64,000 nt of DNA from Arbacia lixula. Lineage: Eukaryota > Echinodermata > Echinoidea > Arbacioida > Arbaciidae. The notes beneath the pieces were generated by a model that saw only the letters and a list, made by a program, of their open reading frames with translations, was not told the origin of the DNA and searched no databases. This document shows, piece after piece, positions 1 to 13,000 of this stretch. The stretch lies in NCBI GenBank assembly GCA_963669155.1, contig OZ022585.1, forward strand, positions 7,022,843 through 7,086,842. The letters are read 5' to 3'. Positions within the stretch are counted from its first letter, which is position 1. Each line of letters begins with the position of its first letter. The position numbers and the translations under genes were made by a program.

Positions 1-235
1 TATGGAAGGATAGGAAGCAACTTTCTTTCTTTGAACCCATGTGCCAAGCCGCTGAAAAGTTATGGTGTTCTCAACAGGTGCTGTTCAGGTGTTTGAACAA
101 TTATGAACATGATTGTGTGGCAACGGTTTCTCAGAGAGAACAAAATAAATGTACAGTCTCATTTCGCTTGTCCCGTTCTGTTACTGACATTAATACTTCC
201 ATGAGCACAACAAGTAGCAGCAAACACAAATAAAC
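1..235 (+). repeat. Dispersed repeat, inverted partner at 19.8-20.05 kb
   Basis: This segment is recognisably similar, with scattered substitutions and small indels, to the reverse complement of about 19812-20047. Both share the opening TATGGAAGGATA, the block CTTTCTTTCTTTGAACCCATG, and later a block encoding CVAT(V/L)SQ.EQ.KC. The short open frames in the two copies are similar to each other only because the DNA is repeated; frame is not kept over the full length, so I do not call a protein. It is probably an old transposon fragment of unknown class. Confidence 0.6.
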
Positions 236-439
236 AAGTTTTTCAAGTAAAATATCTCTGCTTCACGCTAACACACACAAACGCCGTTAAAGATAGCACA
301 CAGCTTAATATGTCATTTTGAGGGTGGTTGAATCTCCCAAATGCACAAGATGTCGGAAAGTGAAAAAATGGTCAATTTTGTAATTAATACATGTAGCTTA
401 TATGTCCGATTCAAATTCTGATCAAATGTATGTGTTAGC

Positions 440-1340
440 AACATGGTAAAGGGGAGAGAGGAAAAAATGGGAAAGAAAATCTCAGAGAATGACAAAGTGA
501 GGGATTGAACAGAAGAAGGTCGCAAAACTCACATTGCAAAAGGAATGAAAAATTTACCCGACTCACACCAAGATTCGAGCCGGGGGCCTCGCGTTCTTAA
601 AACAGCGACTTTCCCATTGAACCACAAATCTTCCCATTCATTTAACACGTAAAGCAGAAAAAGGGGCTATAATGATGTAAAAATCAATGTTTAAGCTGAA
701 ATTTCGCCATGATCCAGACGTCTGATTAGAAAATAAAGACCACGTTACAGAAAGCTAATAGACTGAGCTACAAAAAAAAAAATTCAGAGTAAAAGACTAA
801 ACATAAGTGAGTACAGCTCCTAAAAGATCGTCAGGTCATTTCATGATTTGAAATAAATGCCCCTCCCAATGACATTACACGTACAAACATCCGATTTTTA
901 CATTAATGCCTATAATCAAAAATTACACCATGAAGGCGTTATCAAAATGAAAAATAATGGCAATTTTACCATAGAACAATGCCTTAGGCACAACATACTG
1001 AAATTTGAGAGAAAATTTATGGATTACTGAGGTACACGAAAAAGAAGTTCATGACGTCATACATGAACATTCATTTTTTCGATTCATATGGAAATATAAT
1101 GATGTCACGATGTACTTGAGGACAAAATGATATTTGAAATCACATCTACATTCCATCATCTTTCAGAATACTAAAAGAAAATTGGGGGTCACCAGCCATT
1201 CTGAGGAGCTATGGCCGATTGAAGACAGTCATGTTTTTGCAATATTTGCTCACAAAAGCGTATTGACGCACGCGCAGACTTTCAACTTTGACGCACTCGA
1301 CCTCTTTATTGCAAGGAAATGGCTCAAAATGACAGCATAA
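440..1340. repeat. Left copy of a 0.9-kb diverged direct repeat flanking the tandem array
   Basis: The segment aligns by eye with 8060-8945 in the same orientation. Shared blocks include GTGAGGGAT.GAACAGA, the tRNA-like part, AAGCTGAAATTTCGCCATGATC, CGATTTT.ACATTAATG, and GCGTATTGACGCACGCGCAG. A third short relative of its middle part lies at about 1490-1620. No coding potential is evident. Two copies bracketing the 2.1-kb tandem array suggest that the whole 0.4-8.9 kb region grew by unequal exchange or by insertion into a repeat. Confidence 0.7.
560..635 (-). repeat. tRNA-like (SINE-type) segment, left copy
   Basis: Read on the minus strand, the segment has an A-box-like stretch (TGGTTCAATGGGAAAGTCGC) and a B-box-like stretch (GGCTCGAATCTTGG) spaced as in a tRNA. 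The acceptor stem does not pair and the B box has changes from the GGTTCGAATCC consensus, so it is a tRNA-derived pol III relic and not a working tRNA. The sister copy at 8180-8254 has a better B box. Confidence 0.5.
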
Positions 1341-1620
1341 ACAACAACACAAAATTGTACTGCTTATTTCATAGTCTCCTCAATACCTCATTTTAGAAAT
1401 ACATGTATAAGAATCATGTATCAATTAATCATAATCAGACTGGGCATTGTTGATTCACACGAAAACAAATGGATGATAGATTAAAGGTCGACATGTCATT
1501 TCATGATGAGAAATAAATGCTCCTTCCATTGACATAACACGTACAAGCGTGTGATTTTGACATAAATACCTGTAATCAAATTACACCATGAAGACGTCAT
1601 CGACATGACTTCTGATTTAT

Positions 1621-3161
1621 CATGGTAAATGCATGTGGTCTCTATTCATTTCAGTATACATGCAATCGGTCGACATATTTTAAATATCAGTTCTAACATA
1701 AAGCTACTTTTAGTATGCACTATCTTAAAAGATTGCATTGATCATCTAAATTTGTACGTTTTCCGACATTACTCCACATGGTTGTCACCGAATTAAACAA
1801 TATTTGTAGGCCTATCATTGAAGATCAATGTAAACCTTTGCTGCTGGGCAAGTAAAGTTTGTATTTCGTAAGTATCCTTTTTCTTTTAGCACGGGCAGCG
1901 ATCACTCAGGGGCATATGTACTCCCTTTGTCTAAAGTAACTATAGGTTGGGTAGTCTCTTCCCCCTCCCCCTAGATGAGGGACCAAAATCTCAAGAATTT
2001 GCCATGCGCTCTCTTATCTAACATTTTTGTGAAAAATAATGTCGATTTATTTTGGATAAAGTAAAACAAAATATTATTTTTAACATTTCTCTTGATATAT
2101 TATCCTTGATTATGCGTCCCACAAAAAAGGAAACCTTTATTTGGAGCTAGATATCACAATAATAATTGATGATGTTTCGATCATAAATTCAACATTAATT
2201 GGTAATAAAAGGAACAGCACTTTGACAGGCATTATGAACGTACACAGAGTCGGCCATTCCATGCCTTGTACTTGAGTATGGAGACTGCATAGTCCGTCTG
2301 CTTTGTAAAATGTATACCATCGTTGGAGGCCAATCTGCGATAATACATGCCACGTAGCACATGCTATTATAGACTTCTACTGAATATGATGAATGAAATG
2401 AATACATAACGCACCTCATCACGTGATGTCTGCGCTCATTCCTCAAGCCTTATTTGGTGACAAGCTGCACCCTATTTCTTTATGAATACATCAAAGTACT
2501 AACAGGGGTCACGGTATTATTTCATGCAAATATCTAACAGAAATAATTGTTTTGCAAGATCAAGATCTGACTGCGCGTGGGCCCAACCCAACGCTCAGTG
2601 TAAGTTCAGGCGGGAATCTTCCACCACGTGTAGTTGCAGTGTTTATTTTACCATGGTTCAAACTCACCCGCCTCTATTTTCAGAGGCCCTTCTGCAAAGT
2701 GTTCATGAAACAGATATGCCATTTTCAGATAAACATATACCAATTACATAAGTTCATATTATGTAAATGCAGTAGAACTTGCAAAGAGAACACATGGGGA
2801 AATGAGCTTCTTTCTTTGGTCAATGCGTTTGTGTGTACGTTAGTAATTTTATGTAGGCGTGTGTGTATGTGAGAAATAGAAAAAGAAATGGAAAGAAATG
2901 TAGACAGAGAAACATAGAAAGAGAACAGAGGAAAGAGAAATGTAGGAGGAGAGACATACAGAGCTGATAATGGTGATAGGCTAAACATATGGATAACTAC
3001 AGCCATCTATATACAGAGTTTGGCAAGCAAGCAGACAATAAAATAATATGCGCCATATTGTTACCTATTGAAACTGAGTTGGCCAAACTGATTCTGGGAA
3101 TAAAGATGTAGAGAGCGAACGGGAGAGTGCAAGAGAATATCAAAGAGATTGAAGGAGAGGC

Positions 3162-3205
<44 letters not shown>

Positions 3206-3753
3206 AAGGAGAGACAGAGACAGAGAGAGACATACAGACAGACAAACAGGGTGTGTGTGTGTGTGGGGGGGTTGCTACTGCTGATTATTTCCACCATATG
3301 AGAAGGCTGGAATAATTACAGATCAGTTACAAAAATATGGCTTAAGATTTTTTTTTTATATTTGAAACACAACTTCCTCTTTTCAATGTACACAATAAAC
3401 CGCACTAGATATCTGTACGGACTGGTGGGTTGATGTGTGTTAGCTCAATCCCGAAGAATGTATCTCCGGTTACAGAATTCAGTCACGAGATTCACGCCAC
3501 ACTGCACATCCATTGAATGTCTTCAACAGATATGCAAATAGAGGTGATATGAGACAATAAGTTTGTTAGGGAGCTGTTGCTCGGAAGCATATCGCCCCAC
3601 CCCCACATGTATCACTGCTTGCAGATATCAAACATAAATTATCATAAATATGTTTGCAAACAGAAAATATAGTTGGATATCAATTGATACAAACTATTTG
3701 TATGTAGCTGCAAAATAAATGATTAGTGAGCAAAAAGGGAAAAGGAATAAAGT
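1621..3753. repeat. 2.1-kb tandem unit, copy 1 (most diverged)
   Basis: First of three head-to-tail units, aligned on the shared start CA(T/C)GGTAAA.(A/G)CATGTGG.TC. It contains the sub-motif GCGTCCCACAAAAAAGG, an AT-rich middle, a purine stretch with a longer (GA)n than the other copies (about 3163-3201), and GTGTGTGTGTGTGG at 3251. It differs from copies 2 and 3 by scattered substitutions and indels. I see no protein family in any frame. An 83-codon frame on the minus strand is kept in all copies only because the DNA is nearly identical. Confidence 0.85.
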
Positions 3754-5866
3754 CACGGTAAAAACATGTGGGTCTCTATTCATTTCAGTATACAAGCAAT
3801 CGGTCGACATATTTTGAATATCAGTTCTAACATAAGGTCATTTTAGTATGTACTATTTTAAAAGATTGCATTCATCATCTAAATTTTTACGTTTTTCGAA
3901 ATTACTCCACATGGTTGTCACCGAATTAAACAATATTTGCCGGCCATTCATTGGAGATCAATGTAAACCTTTGCTGCTGGGCAAGTAAAGTTTGCATTTC
4001 TTATTAAAGTATCCTTTTTCTTTTAGCACGGGCAGCGATCGCTCAAGGGCATATGTACTATCTTTGTCTACAGTAACTATAGGTTGGGTAGTCTCTTCTC
4101 CCTCCCCCTAGATGAGGGACCAAAATCTCAAGAATTTGCCATGCGTTTTCTTATCTAACATTTTTGTGAAAAATAATGTCGATTTATTTTGGATAAAGTA
4201 AAACAAAATATTATTTTTAACATTTCTCTTTATATATTAACCTTGATTATACAGTGCGTCCCACAAAAAGGAAACCCATATTTGGAGCTAGATATCACAA
4301 TAATAATTGATGATGTTTCGATCATAAATTCAACATTAATTGGTAATAAAAGGAACAGCACTTTGACAGGCATTATGAACGTACACAGAGTCGGCCATTC
4401 CATGCCTTGTACTTGAGTATGGAGACTGCATAGTCCGTCTGCTTTGTAAAATGTATACCATCGTTGGAGGCCAATCTGCGATAATACACGCCACGTAGCA
4501 CATGCTATTATAGACTTCTACTGAATATGACGAATGAAATGAATACATAACGCACCTCATCACGTGATGTCTGCGCTCATTCCTCAAGCCTTATTTGGTG
4601 ACAAGCTGCACCCTATTTCTTTATGAATACATCAAAGTACTAACAGGGGTCAAGGCATTATTCCATGCAAATATCTTACAGAAATAATTGTTTTGCATGA
4701 TCAAGATCTGACTGCGCGTGGGCCCAACCCAACGCTCAGTGTAAGTTCAGGCGGGAATCTTCCACCACGTGTAGTTGCAGTGTTTATTTTACCATGGTTC
4801 AAACTCACCCGCCTCTATTTTCAGAGGCTCTTCTGCAAAGTGTTCATGAAACAGATATGCCATTTTCAGATAAACATATACCAATTACATAAGTTCATAT
4901 TATGAGAGAACACATGGGGAAATGAGCTTCTTTCTTTGGTCAATGCGTTTAGTATGTTAGTAATTGTATGTAGACGTGTGTGTATGTGAGAAATAGAAAA
5001 AGAAATGGAAAGAAATGTAGACAGAGAAACATAGAAAGAGAACAGAGGAAAGAGAAATGTAGGAGGAGAGATACAGAGCTGATAATGGTGATAGGCTAAA
5101 CATATGGATAACTACAGCCATCTATACACAGAGTTTGGCAAGCAAGCAGACAATAAAATAATATTCGCCATATTGTTACCTATTGAAACTGAGTTGGCCA
5201 AACTGGCTCTGGGAATAACGATGTAGAGAACGAACGGGAGAGTGCAAGAGAATATCAAAGAGATTGAAGGAGAGACAGAGAGAGAAAGAGAGAGAGATTG
5301 AAGGAGAGACAGAGACAGAGAGGGACATACGAACAGACAAACAGGGTGGGGGGGGGGGGCTTGCTAGAGCGGCATATTGTCATTTATAAATATTTGATTA
5401 TTTCCACCATATGAGAAGGCTGGAATAATTACAGATCAGTTACAAAAATATGGCTTAAGATTTTTTTTTTATATTTGAAACACAACTTCCTCTTTTCAAT
5501 GTACACAATAAACCGCACTAGATATCTGTACGGACTGGTGGGTTGATGTGTGTTAGCTCAATCCCGAAGAATGTATCTCCGGTTACAGAATTCAGTCACG
5601 AGATTCACGCCACACTGCACATCCATTGAATGTCTTCAACAGATATGCAAATAGAGGTGATATGAGACAATAAGTTTGTTAGGGAGCTGTTGCTCGGAAG
5701 CATATCGCCCCACCCCCACATGTATCACTGCTTGCAGATATCAAACATAAATTATCATAAATATGTTTGCAAACAGAAAATATAGTTGGATATCAATTGA
5801 TACAAACTATTTGTATGTAGCTGCAAAATAAATGATTAGTGAGCAAAAAGGGAAAAGGAATAAAGT
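3754..5866. repeat. 2.1-kb tandem unit, copy 2
   Basis: Second unit, 2113 bp, essentially identical by eye to the start of copy 3 over every stretch compared. It carries CAGTGCGTCCCACAAAAAGG at about 4252, a sequence resembling a DNA-transposon terminus, though I found no inverted partner within the unit. Near identity of copies 2 and 3 implies a recent duplication or an assembly duplicate. A G12 run sits near 5347. Confidence 0.88.
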
Positions 5867-7745
5867 CACGGTAAAAACATGTGGGTCTCTATTCATTTCA
5901 GTATACAAGCAATCGGTCGACATATTTTGAATATCAGTTCTAACATAAGGTCATTTTAGTATGTACTATTTTAAAAGATTGCATTCATCATCTAAATTTT
6001 TACGTTTTTCGAAATTACTCCACATGGTTGTCACCGAATTAAACAATATTTGCCGGCCATTCATTGGAGATCAATGTAAACCTTTGCTGCTGGGCAAGTA
6101 AAGTTTGCATTTCTTATTAAAGTATCCTTTTTCTTTTAGCACGGGCAGCGATCGCTCAAGGGCATATGTACTATCTTTGTCTACAGTAACTATAGGTTGG
6201 GTAGTCTCTTCTCCCTCCCCCTAGATGAGGGACCAAAATCTCAAGAATTTGCCATGCGTTTTCTTATCTAACATTTTTGTGAAAAATAATGTCGATTTAT
6301 TTTGGATAAAGTAAAACAAAATATTATTTTTAACATTTCTCTTTATATATTAACCTTGATTATACAGTGCGTCCCACAAAAAGGAAACCCATATTTGGAG
6401 CTAGATATCACAATAATAATTGATGATGTTTCGATCATAAATTCAACATTAATTGGTAATAAAAGGAACAGCACTTTGACAGGCATTATGAACGTACACA
6501 GAGTCGGCCATTCCATGCCTTGTACTTGAGTATGGAGACTGCATAGTCCGTCTGCTTTGTAAAATGTATACCATCGTTGGAGGCCAATCTGCGATAATAC
6601 ACGCCACGTAGCACATGCTATTATAGACTTCTACTGAATATGACGAATGAAATGAATACATAACGCACCTCATCACGTGATGTCTGCGCTCATTCCTCAA
6701 GCCTTATTTGGTGACAAGCTGCACCCTATTTCTTTATGAATACATCAAAGTACTAACAGGGGTCAAGGCATTATTCCATGCAAATATCTTACAGAAATAA
6801 TTGTTTTGCATGATCAAGATCTGACTGCGCGTGGGCCCAACCCAACGCTCAGTGTAAGTTCAGGCGGGAATCTTCCACCACGTGTAGTTGCAGTGTTTAT
6901 TTTACCATGGTTCAAACTCACCCGCCTCTATTTTCAGAGGCTCTTCTGCAAAGTGTTCATGAAACAGATATGCCATTTTCAGATAAACATATACCAATTA
7001 CATAAGTTCATATTATGAGAGAACACATGGGGAAATGAGCTTCTTTCTTTGGTCAATGCGTTTAGTATGTTAGTAATTGTATGTAGACGTGTGTGTATGT
7101 GAGAAATAGAAAAAGAAATGGAAAGAAATGTAGACAGAGAAACATAGAAAGAGAACAGAGGAAAGAGAAATGTAGGAGGAGAGATACAGAGCTGATAATG
7201 GTGATAGGCTAAACATATGGATAACTACAGCCATCTATACACAGAGTTTGGCAAGCAAGCAGACAATAAAATAATATTCGCCATATTGTTACCTATTGAA
7301 ACTGAGTTGGCCAAACTGGCTCTGGGAATAACGATGTAGAGAACGAACGGGAGAGTGCAAGAGAATATCAAAGAGATTGAAGGAGAGACAGAGAGAGAAA
7401 GAGAGAGAGATTGAAGGAGAGACAGAGACAGAGAGGGACATACGAACAGACAAACAGGGTGGGGGGGGGGGCTTGCTAGAGCGGCATATTGTCATTTATA
7501 AATATTTGATTATTTCCACCATATGAGAAGGCTGGAGTAATTACAGATCAGTTACAAAAATATGGCTTAAGATTTTTTTAATATTTGAAACACAACTTCC
7601 TCTTTTCAATGTACACAATAAATCGCACTAGATATCTGTACGGACTGGTGGGTTGATGTGTGTTAGCTCAATCCCGAAAAATGTATCTCCGGTTACAGAA
7701 TTCAGTCACGAGATTCACGCCACACTGCACATCCATTGAATGTCT
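5867..7745. repeat. 2.1-kb tandem unit, copy 3 (3'-truncated)
   Basis: The third unit repeats copy 2 until about 7740, where it runs into a poly-C tract (7750-7766) in place of the last 130 bp. The sequence after the tract (CACATGTAGCACTGTTGCAG, AAACATAAATTATCA) is a diverged return of the unit's end. Substitutions begin near 7540, whereas the first 1.6 kb matches copy 2. Confidence 0.85.
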
Positions 7746-8059
7746 ACATTCCTCCCCCCCCCCCCCCTTCCGCCCACATGTAGCACTGTTGCAGATATCA
7801 AACATAAATTATCACGAGACATACTTGTGGACAAGTATAAGGTGATCTGCATTGGCAAATTTGTACACAGACACTGTATGGTAAATGCACGTTGACACCA
7901 TCGTCTTTCCATGGTGACACTGTCTATTTATTAGAAATCAGAGGCAACGCTCAAGAAAACTCAAGATAAACTCAAGATAAACTCAAAAACGCTCAAGATA
8001 AACCACGTACAATATACTAACATTTCAGAGACTCCACAAAATGATCTTAATCTGTGCTA

Positions 8060-8945
8060 TTAATATTATGTAAGATAAAGGGGCGAGAGAAAAAGAATGG
8101 GAAAGCAAATCTCCAAAGTGAGGGATAGAACAGAGGAAAGTGGCAAAATACACATTGCAAAAGGAATACAAAAATTGACCATACCCACTCCAGGAATCGA
8201 ACCGGGGGCCTCGAGATCTTAAAGCAGCGCCTTACCCATTTTGCCACAAATCTTCCCATTCACTTAACACGTAATGCCCAGCAGGGGTTAGAATGAGTAA
8301 GAAGTCGATAATCAAGCTGAAATTTCGCCATGATCCCGACATCTGATTGAAAACTAGAGATAACGCTCCCGAAAGCTAGTAGACTCAGTTACAACATACT
8401 CAAATTTCAGAGTAACAGAATTGAACATAAGCGAGATACAGCTCCTAGAAGCTCGTCATGTCATTTCATAAATACCCCTTCCATTGACATTGCACGTACA
8501 TAGGTCCGATTTTGACATTAATGTCTATAATCAAATTTATACCAAGAATGTGGAATCATATTAAAAAAGGAAGGCTAGTTGTTCGTAGAGCAATCTCTAA
8601 GCTACCTTATGATAAAATTTGGGAGAAAATTGAAGAAGGATTTACTGAGATATGCAAAAACGGGTAAAAAAGTTAATGACGTCATAATTGAAAATTCATT
8701 TTTTAATTCATATGGCAATATGATGACGTCAAGATGTACTTACCGGTGAAATGATCAATGAAATCACATCTACATTTCATACTCTTTTCGAATATTAAAA
8801 ACTGAGGAGATATGGCCGATTTTTTTTGCAACATTTGCACACAAAAGCGTATTGACGCACGCGCAGACTTTCAACTTTGACGTACCCGCACGACCTTATT
8901 ATTGCATGGAAATGACTCAAAATTTCAGGATGTGTTGTTTGCAGT
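8060..8945. repeat. Right copy of the 0.9-kb direct repeat
   Basis: Partner of 440-1340, same orientation. The block from GGGAAAGCAAATCTC to TTTGACGTACCCG follows the left copy in order with scattered changes. It ends close to a stretch rich in CGCGCG/GCGTACGCGC (about 9000-9140) that has no counterpart in the left copy. Confidence 0.7.
8180..8254 (-). repeat. tRNA-like (SINE-type) segment, right copy
   Basis: On the minus strand the sequence reads as a tRNA-like promoter: A box TGGCAAAATGGGTAAGGCGC, then B box GGTTCGATTCC inside CCCGGTTCGATTCCTGG, which can form a T-arm with one mismatch. The terminal stem does not pair. This is the better preserved of the two copies and suggests the flanking repeat is, or contains, a tRNA-derived SINE. 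Confidence 0.55.
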
Positions 8946-9404
8946 GTCATAAACATGAATTCAGCAAAAAACCGGAATTCTGACCCTGCGTTTGCGCTAC
9001 GCACGGAAAAACGTGCGAACGCGCGGAAATTTTTGAAATGCTCGAAAACATATGCAAAAAAAAATTCTAGCTGATTTAGAGCATTTCTAAATTTTGCACG
9101 CTTGTAAATGCAATAAGGTACGCGTACGCGCGCGTTTTTTTGTAATGAAATTATTTGCCAACTTGTTTAATTTATTCATGTCAAATTTCATTTTGATCCA
9201 ATTATCCATTTTGGAGTAGGATGAAGTAATAGTTTTTCAATAAATTGCTCGTTGATGACGTCATGATCATGTGACGACCTTGAAAAGCTTATTCCTAAAA
9301 GATTACATTAATACCAAGAAGTGATAAAAGTTTCAATAAAAATGATTAGGCAATTATGAGTAATGCGCGGCACAAAAAAGTGGGGGTGAAGGAATAAAAA
9401 TAAA

Positions 9405-9480
9405 GAAGAAGAAGAAGAAGAAGAAGAAGAAGAAGAAGAAGAAGAAGAAGAAGAAGAAGAAGAAGAAGAAGAAGAAGAAG
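9405..9480 (+). repeat. (GAA)n microsatellite
   Basis: About 25 uninterrupted GAA triplets, 140 bp upstream of the first recognised exon of the chitin-binding/propeller gene. On this strand the tract is purine, so it does not act as a polypyrimidine tract for that exon. Confidence 0.95.
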
Positions 9481-9623
9481 ATGATAAAGAAAATTCTAAC
9501 GAAATTAAGAGGTGATCTGTCGTTGGCGACAGACCACCTAATTATTGTCATTTTCCTCACCACATAGAAAATGTAATAGCAATTCTACTATTGATTGCAT
9601 GATATATCTTTTAAACACTTTAG

Positions 9624-9742
9624 GCTATATGGACGTGTCTTTGGCCTTCGACCCAACGTCGACAGAATTCCGTACGTTGGCTGTTCTTGGTGATTCGAAT
9701 GAGCACGCACAATGGAACCAGCGAAATTATACATTGACTGTG
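9624..9742 (+). CDS. Chitin-binding/propeller gene, exon a (first one recognised)
   Basis: The acceptor CACTTTAG precedes GCTATATGGAC; the donor is CTGTG|GTAAGT. Thirty-nine codons follow two bases that complete a codon, so an upstream exon must exist. It encodes YMDVSLAFDP...GDSNEHAQW...NYTLTV, a strand-rich segment that in chitin-binding type-4 proteins comes just before the cysteine block. Confidence 0.75.
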
Positions 9743-10026
9743 GTAAGTACAATCATACCTATAAGCTAGATGCTACATTGTCATATTGTAAGATTAAACT
9801 GCTGAAATATACTTAACCCGTTCCACTTTTTAATGTGATTGACAAACGATTTGTCTTCATTCTCTCTCTTTCTCCCCCCCCCCTCTCTCTCTCTCTGTCT
9901 CTCCCCCCCCCTCTCTCTCTCTCTCTCTCTGTGTCTCTCTCTTTCTTTCTCTTTCTCTTTCCCTTCCCCCTTTACGCTGTCTGCCTCTCTGCCTCCTTTC
10001 CTCCCCCTCCTCTGTCTCTGTCTCTA

Positions 10027-10076
<50 letters not shown>

Positions 10077-13000
10077 CCTCCTCTCTTTCTTCCCTTTTAC
10101 TCCTGTTTAGGTCATGCCGAATGTGACGTGCTCACATTGTGTCCTGCGCATGCGCTATGTCAGTCACAAGGCGGGCGAAGAGATATTCTACCAATGTTCG
10201 GATATCACCATCGCGAACTCGAATGCGACGTCGGATCTTAATCACGAGGTAATAAATAATCTAGGGGGAATAGATTGCCTTGACTAAACTTTCCTCACAG
10301 AAATCCCTTTCATCGAAAGTGAAGGAATAAGCGTCCACTAACAAGGCTACGGAACGATAGTATTTGTTTTATTCGCAGTAACTTCTCTATTGTTGACTTA
10401 AGTGCTGCGAAACATTCATTGTTGAAAGAATTTACGAGCGTAAAAATAAATACGAATATATTTCGTGTTATTAAACTGAATAGAAACTACAGTCACAATG
10501 AAAAGTATGAACAAGAAGTTGATTCCATCCTTTCGGGGAAAAAGCAACAACAAAGAAAGAGTGGGGTACAATAATTACTCCATATTAAAAGCTACTCTCC
10601 TCCGGACTGCCCAGTAACGACCTATTAAATTCATTTGTTACTATTAATTCATTTTCAATGAGTGGAATGCACTTATAATTTTTAGACCATTTTCGTTATA
10701 CACGCACATTTCATGCGTAGTTCGAACAATATACTATTAAAGGTAACCCTACCGCTTGTATAAGTTTTGTCGAGCTTAATAGATTTAGAGTGCATTCCAT
10801 AGTCCGACAAGTGAAAATGAATCTCTAAGTTCAGGTGAATGGACTGAGAAATAATTAAAAGAAAATTGTGAATTCATTACGGAAACGGCTTATTGAAAAA
10901 AAAACCTTAGACAAGCTATATGGGTGCCAGTAGGAACAAATTTGCTGAAAATCGGGCGTATGAATTGCATACATATCAACACTAAAAAAAAACGTTTATG
11001 ATCACATAGATTCGCAAAGACAAGGTTACTTTTCCCACAGAACGGCCTCACACCAGATGATAGGAACCACATTCCACTAAGCCTCAGGAGAGCATTCACC
11101 TTGCACAAAAAATCTCCCCCGAGATCGCCAATCTCGACGTCGGAGAGCGATGACGTCGGACTCAGTTCGCCGTCGCTGTTTGGGTTCGCCTGGAACCCGG
11201 TGGTCGGTGAGGGCAGCAAACTGGTGTCTATCAACAGTGTGACTGGGTCGCTGGATCGCGAGTTGTCTGTGTATTTTGGCCTGGGACCGCACACGATGTA
11301 TGGCACACCGTCCCCCAGGTATAGACTTCTGAATCTTGTTTTAAACCCCGTGGAGAAGAATCACGTAGGGCTAGCCCTACGCTATTTTTTTTGCACATTT
11401 ATAGTGACGGCTCATAATTATTTTAACAAGTGGTTACGACTAAATTGAATCTTCATGATGGTAGTGACTCGAACTAATCGTCTAAAATGTGAAGATTGCT
11501 GATTAAAGAAACTTATACATTATAGTCTCCATTGAATCTTGCTATTGTCAGAAGTAGTACGAAATACGATAAAAAGATCATGCATATGAAGCTTGGGTTG
11601 TGGGGAATTATAAACCTCAAAACATATCATTAATGACTGGGGAATTTATTATGGTATCCAGGCGGTGTATACTTATTTTATACGGTTGCCGAGCTATTCA
11701 TGTCAGATAATTGTGATTTCATTACTGTGTACAATATTCTGACATTGTCGACATCGTAGTGGTGTAAATATACCAGTCCTAAATAGAAAAAAAAATCATA
11801 ATTTCCATATCCCTTTGAAGACCTAAACATAGGGCGAAAGGCCTATACTCGCCGTTACGCAAGCTCGCGTACATTTGCATGGCCGCAGAGATTCCGCAGA
11901 AGACTGCATGACTGCGCAAATCGATAGGCAACTGTAAGAATAAGGATACACGCATCCCAGTGACATGCTCAAGTTGCCTGCTAAATATCTAACTCTTTTT
12001 GTAGTAAGTCATATTTTATTTCTTCCTCATAGCATATGACAATAGTATGTTACATAAAATCATTTACATAGTTGATTCAAAATTCATGAAATTTTTACTT
12101 GATTATGAAAAAGCGTAAATTATGCAAATCAGAAAAAATGAATAAACTTGAATTTATCTAGCCACATTCTTTAACATTTTCTGTCACAGTTGATAATAGA
12201 AATATGAGTAGTAATATAGACAGAACTATATAAATCTCAAATCATAGATTTATTTTGCATTTACAGTATCATTTTTAATCAAAATAATCTTGAGGAAGTT
12301 CTTTAAAACAATCTAAAACAACCTAACATGACTGTTTTGAATGTGATAACTCCCTCTAGCGCCGAGTCGGATAAATTCGTCCTGGATCAGGTCGTGGCGT
12401 ATTCGCGAGAAATCCCCTACGTCTTCCTGCTCGAACATCGGAACGGAGGCCTGGACGAGCGCCCCAACAAGATCCTCTGGATCGACATGGAGGCGAGGGC
12501 CATTGCGGGCGAGTACGAGATCGAGGGGATGGCACCAGGGGTGTATATCTCTACCCTAAACCCCTACAAGCGCACCAACTTTCTCACCTTTGAGATGCAG
12601 CCCACACCGGGCCATCCTGGTATGGGAACTTCAAGAAAAAGAAAGAAGGAATATGATGTTCATTTTTCATTTGTTTATCAATGACAGATGCGATTAAAAG
12701 AATTTAGATAACATCTTACTAAGTAATCATCAAACAAGTAAATAATGGGCTCATATGAAATGTATATACAGTATGAACTAGAAATAAAAAAAAAATACCT
12801 GTCTGATGTCAAAGATGAAAAGTTTCATAATAATAGAAAAGGACCAAAATATTGTTTATGCAATCCATCCTTAAATCTTAATCTTGACAATCCAGTATGG
12901 ATGATAATATTAACAACAAAGTACTAATTTAGATTAAAGGGAGTATACTGTACTGGGAAGACAAAAAAGGCCTTCAAAAGGTGATTGTGAGCAATCTCCT

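Noticed and set aside
3000..3300. Long Ser/Leu- and Glu/Arg-rich frames on both strands
   Set aside because: These are translations of a (GA)n microsatellite.
2195..6700. An identical 83-codon minus-strand frame in each 2.1-kb unit (2195-2446, 4336-4587, 6449-6700)
   Set aside because: The DNA is nearly identical between copies, so frame conservation carries no information. No domain and no start context was recognised.
560..8254. A working tRNA gene in the flanking repeats
   Set aside because: The acceptor stem does not pair in either copy and both lie within repeated DNA.
10890..11306. 138-codon minus-strand frame
   Set aside because: It is the reverse shadow of exon c, which has splice sites and phase agreement on the plus strand.
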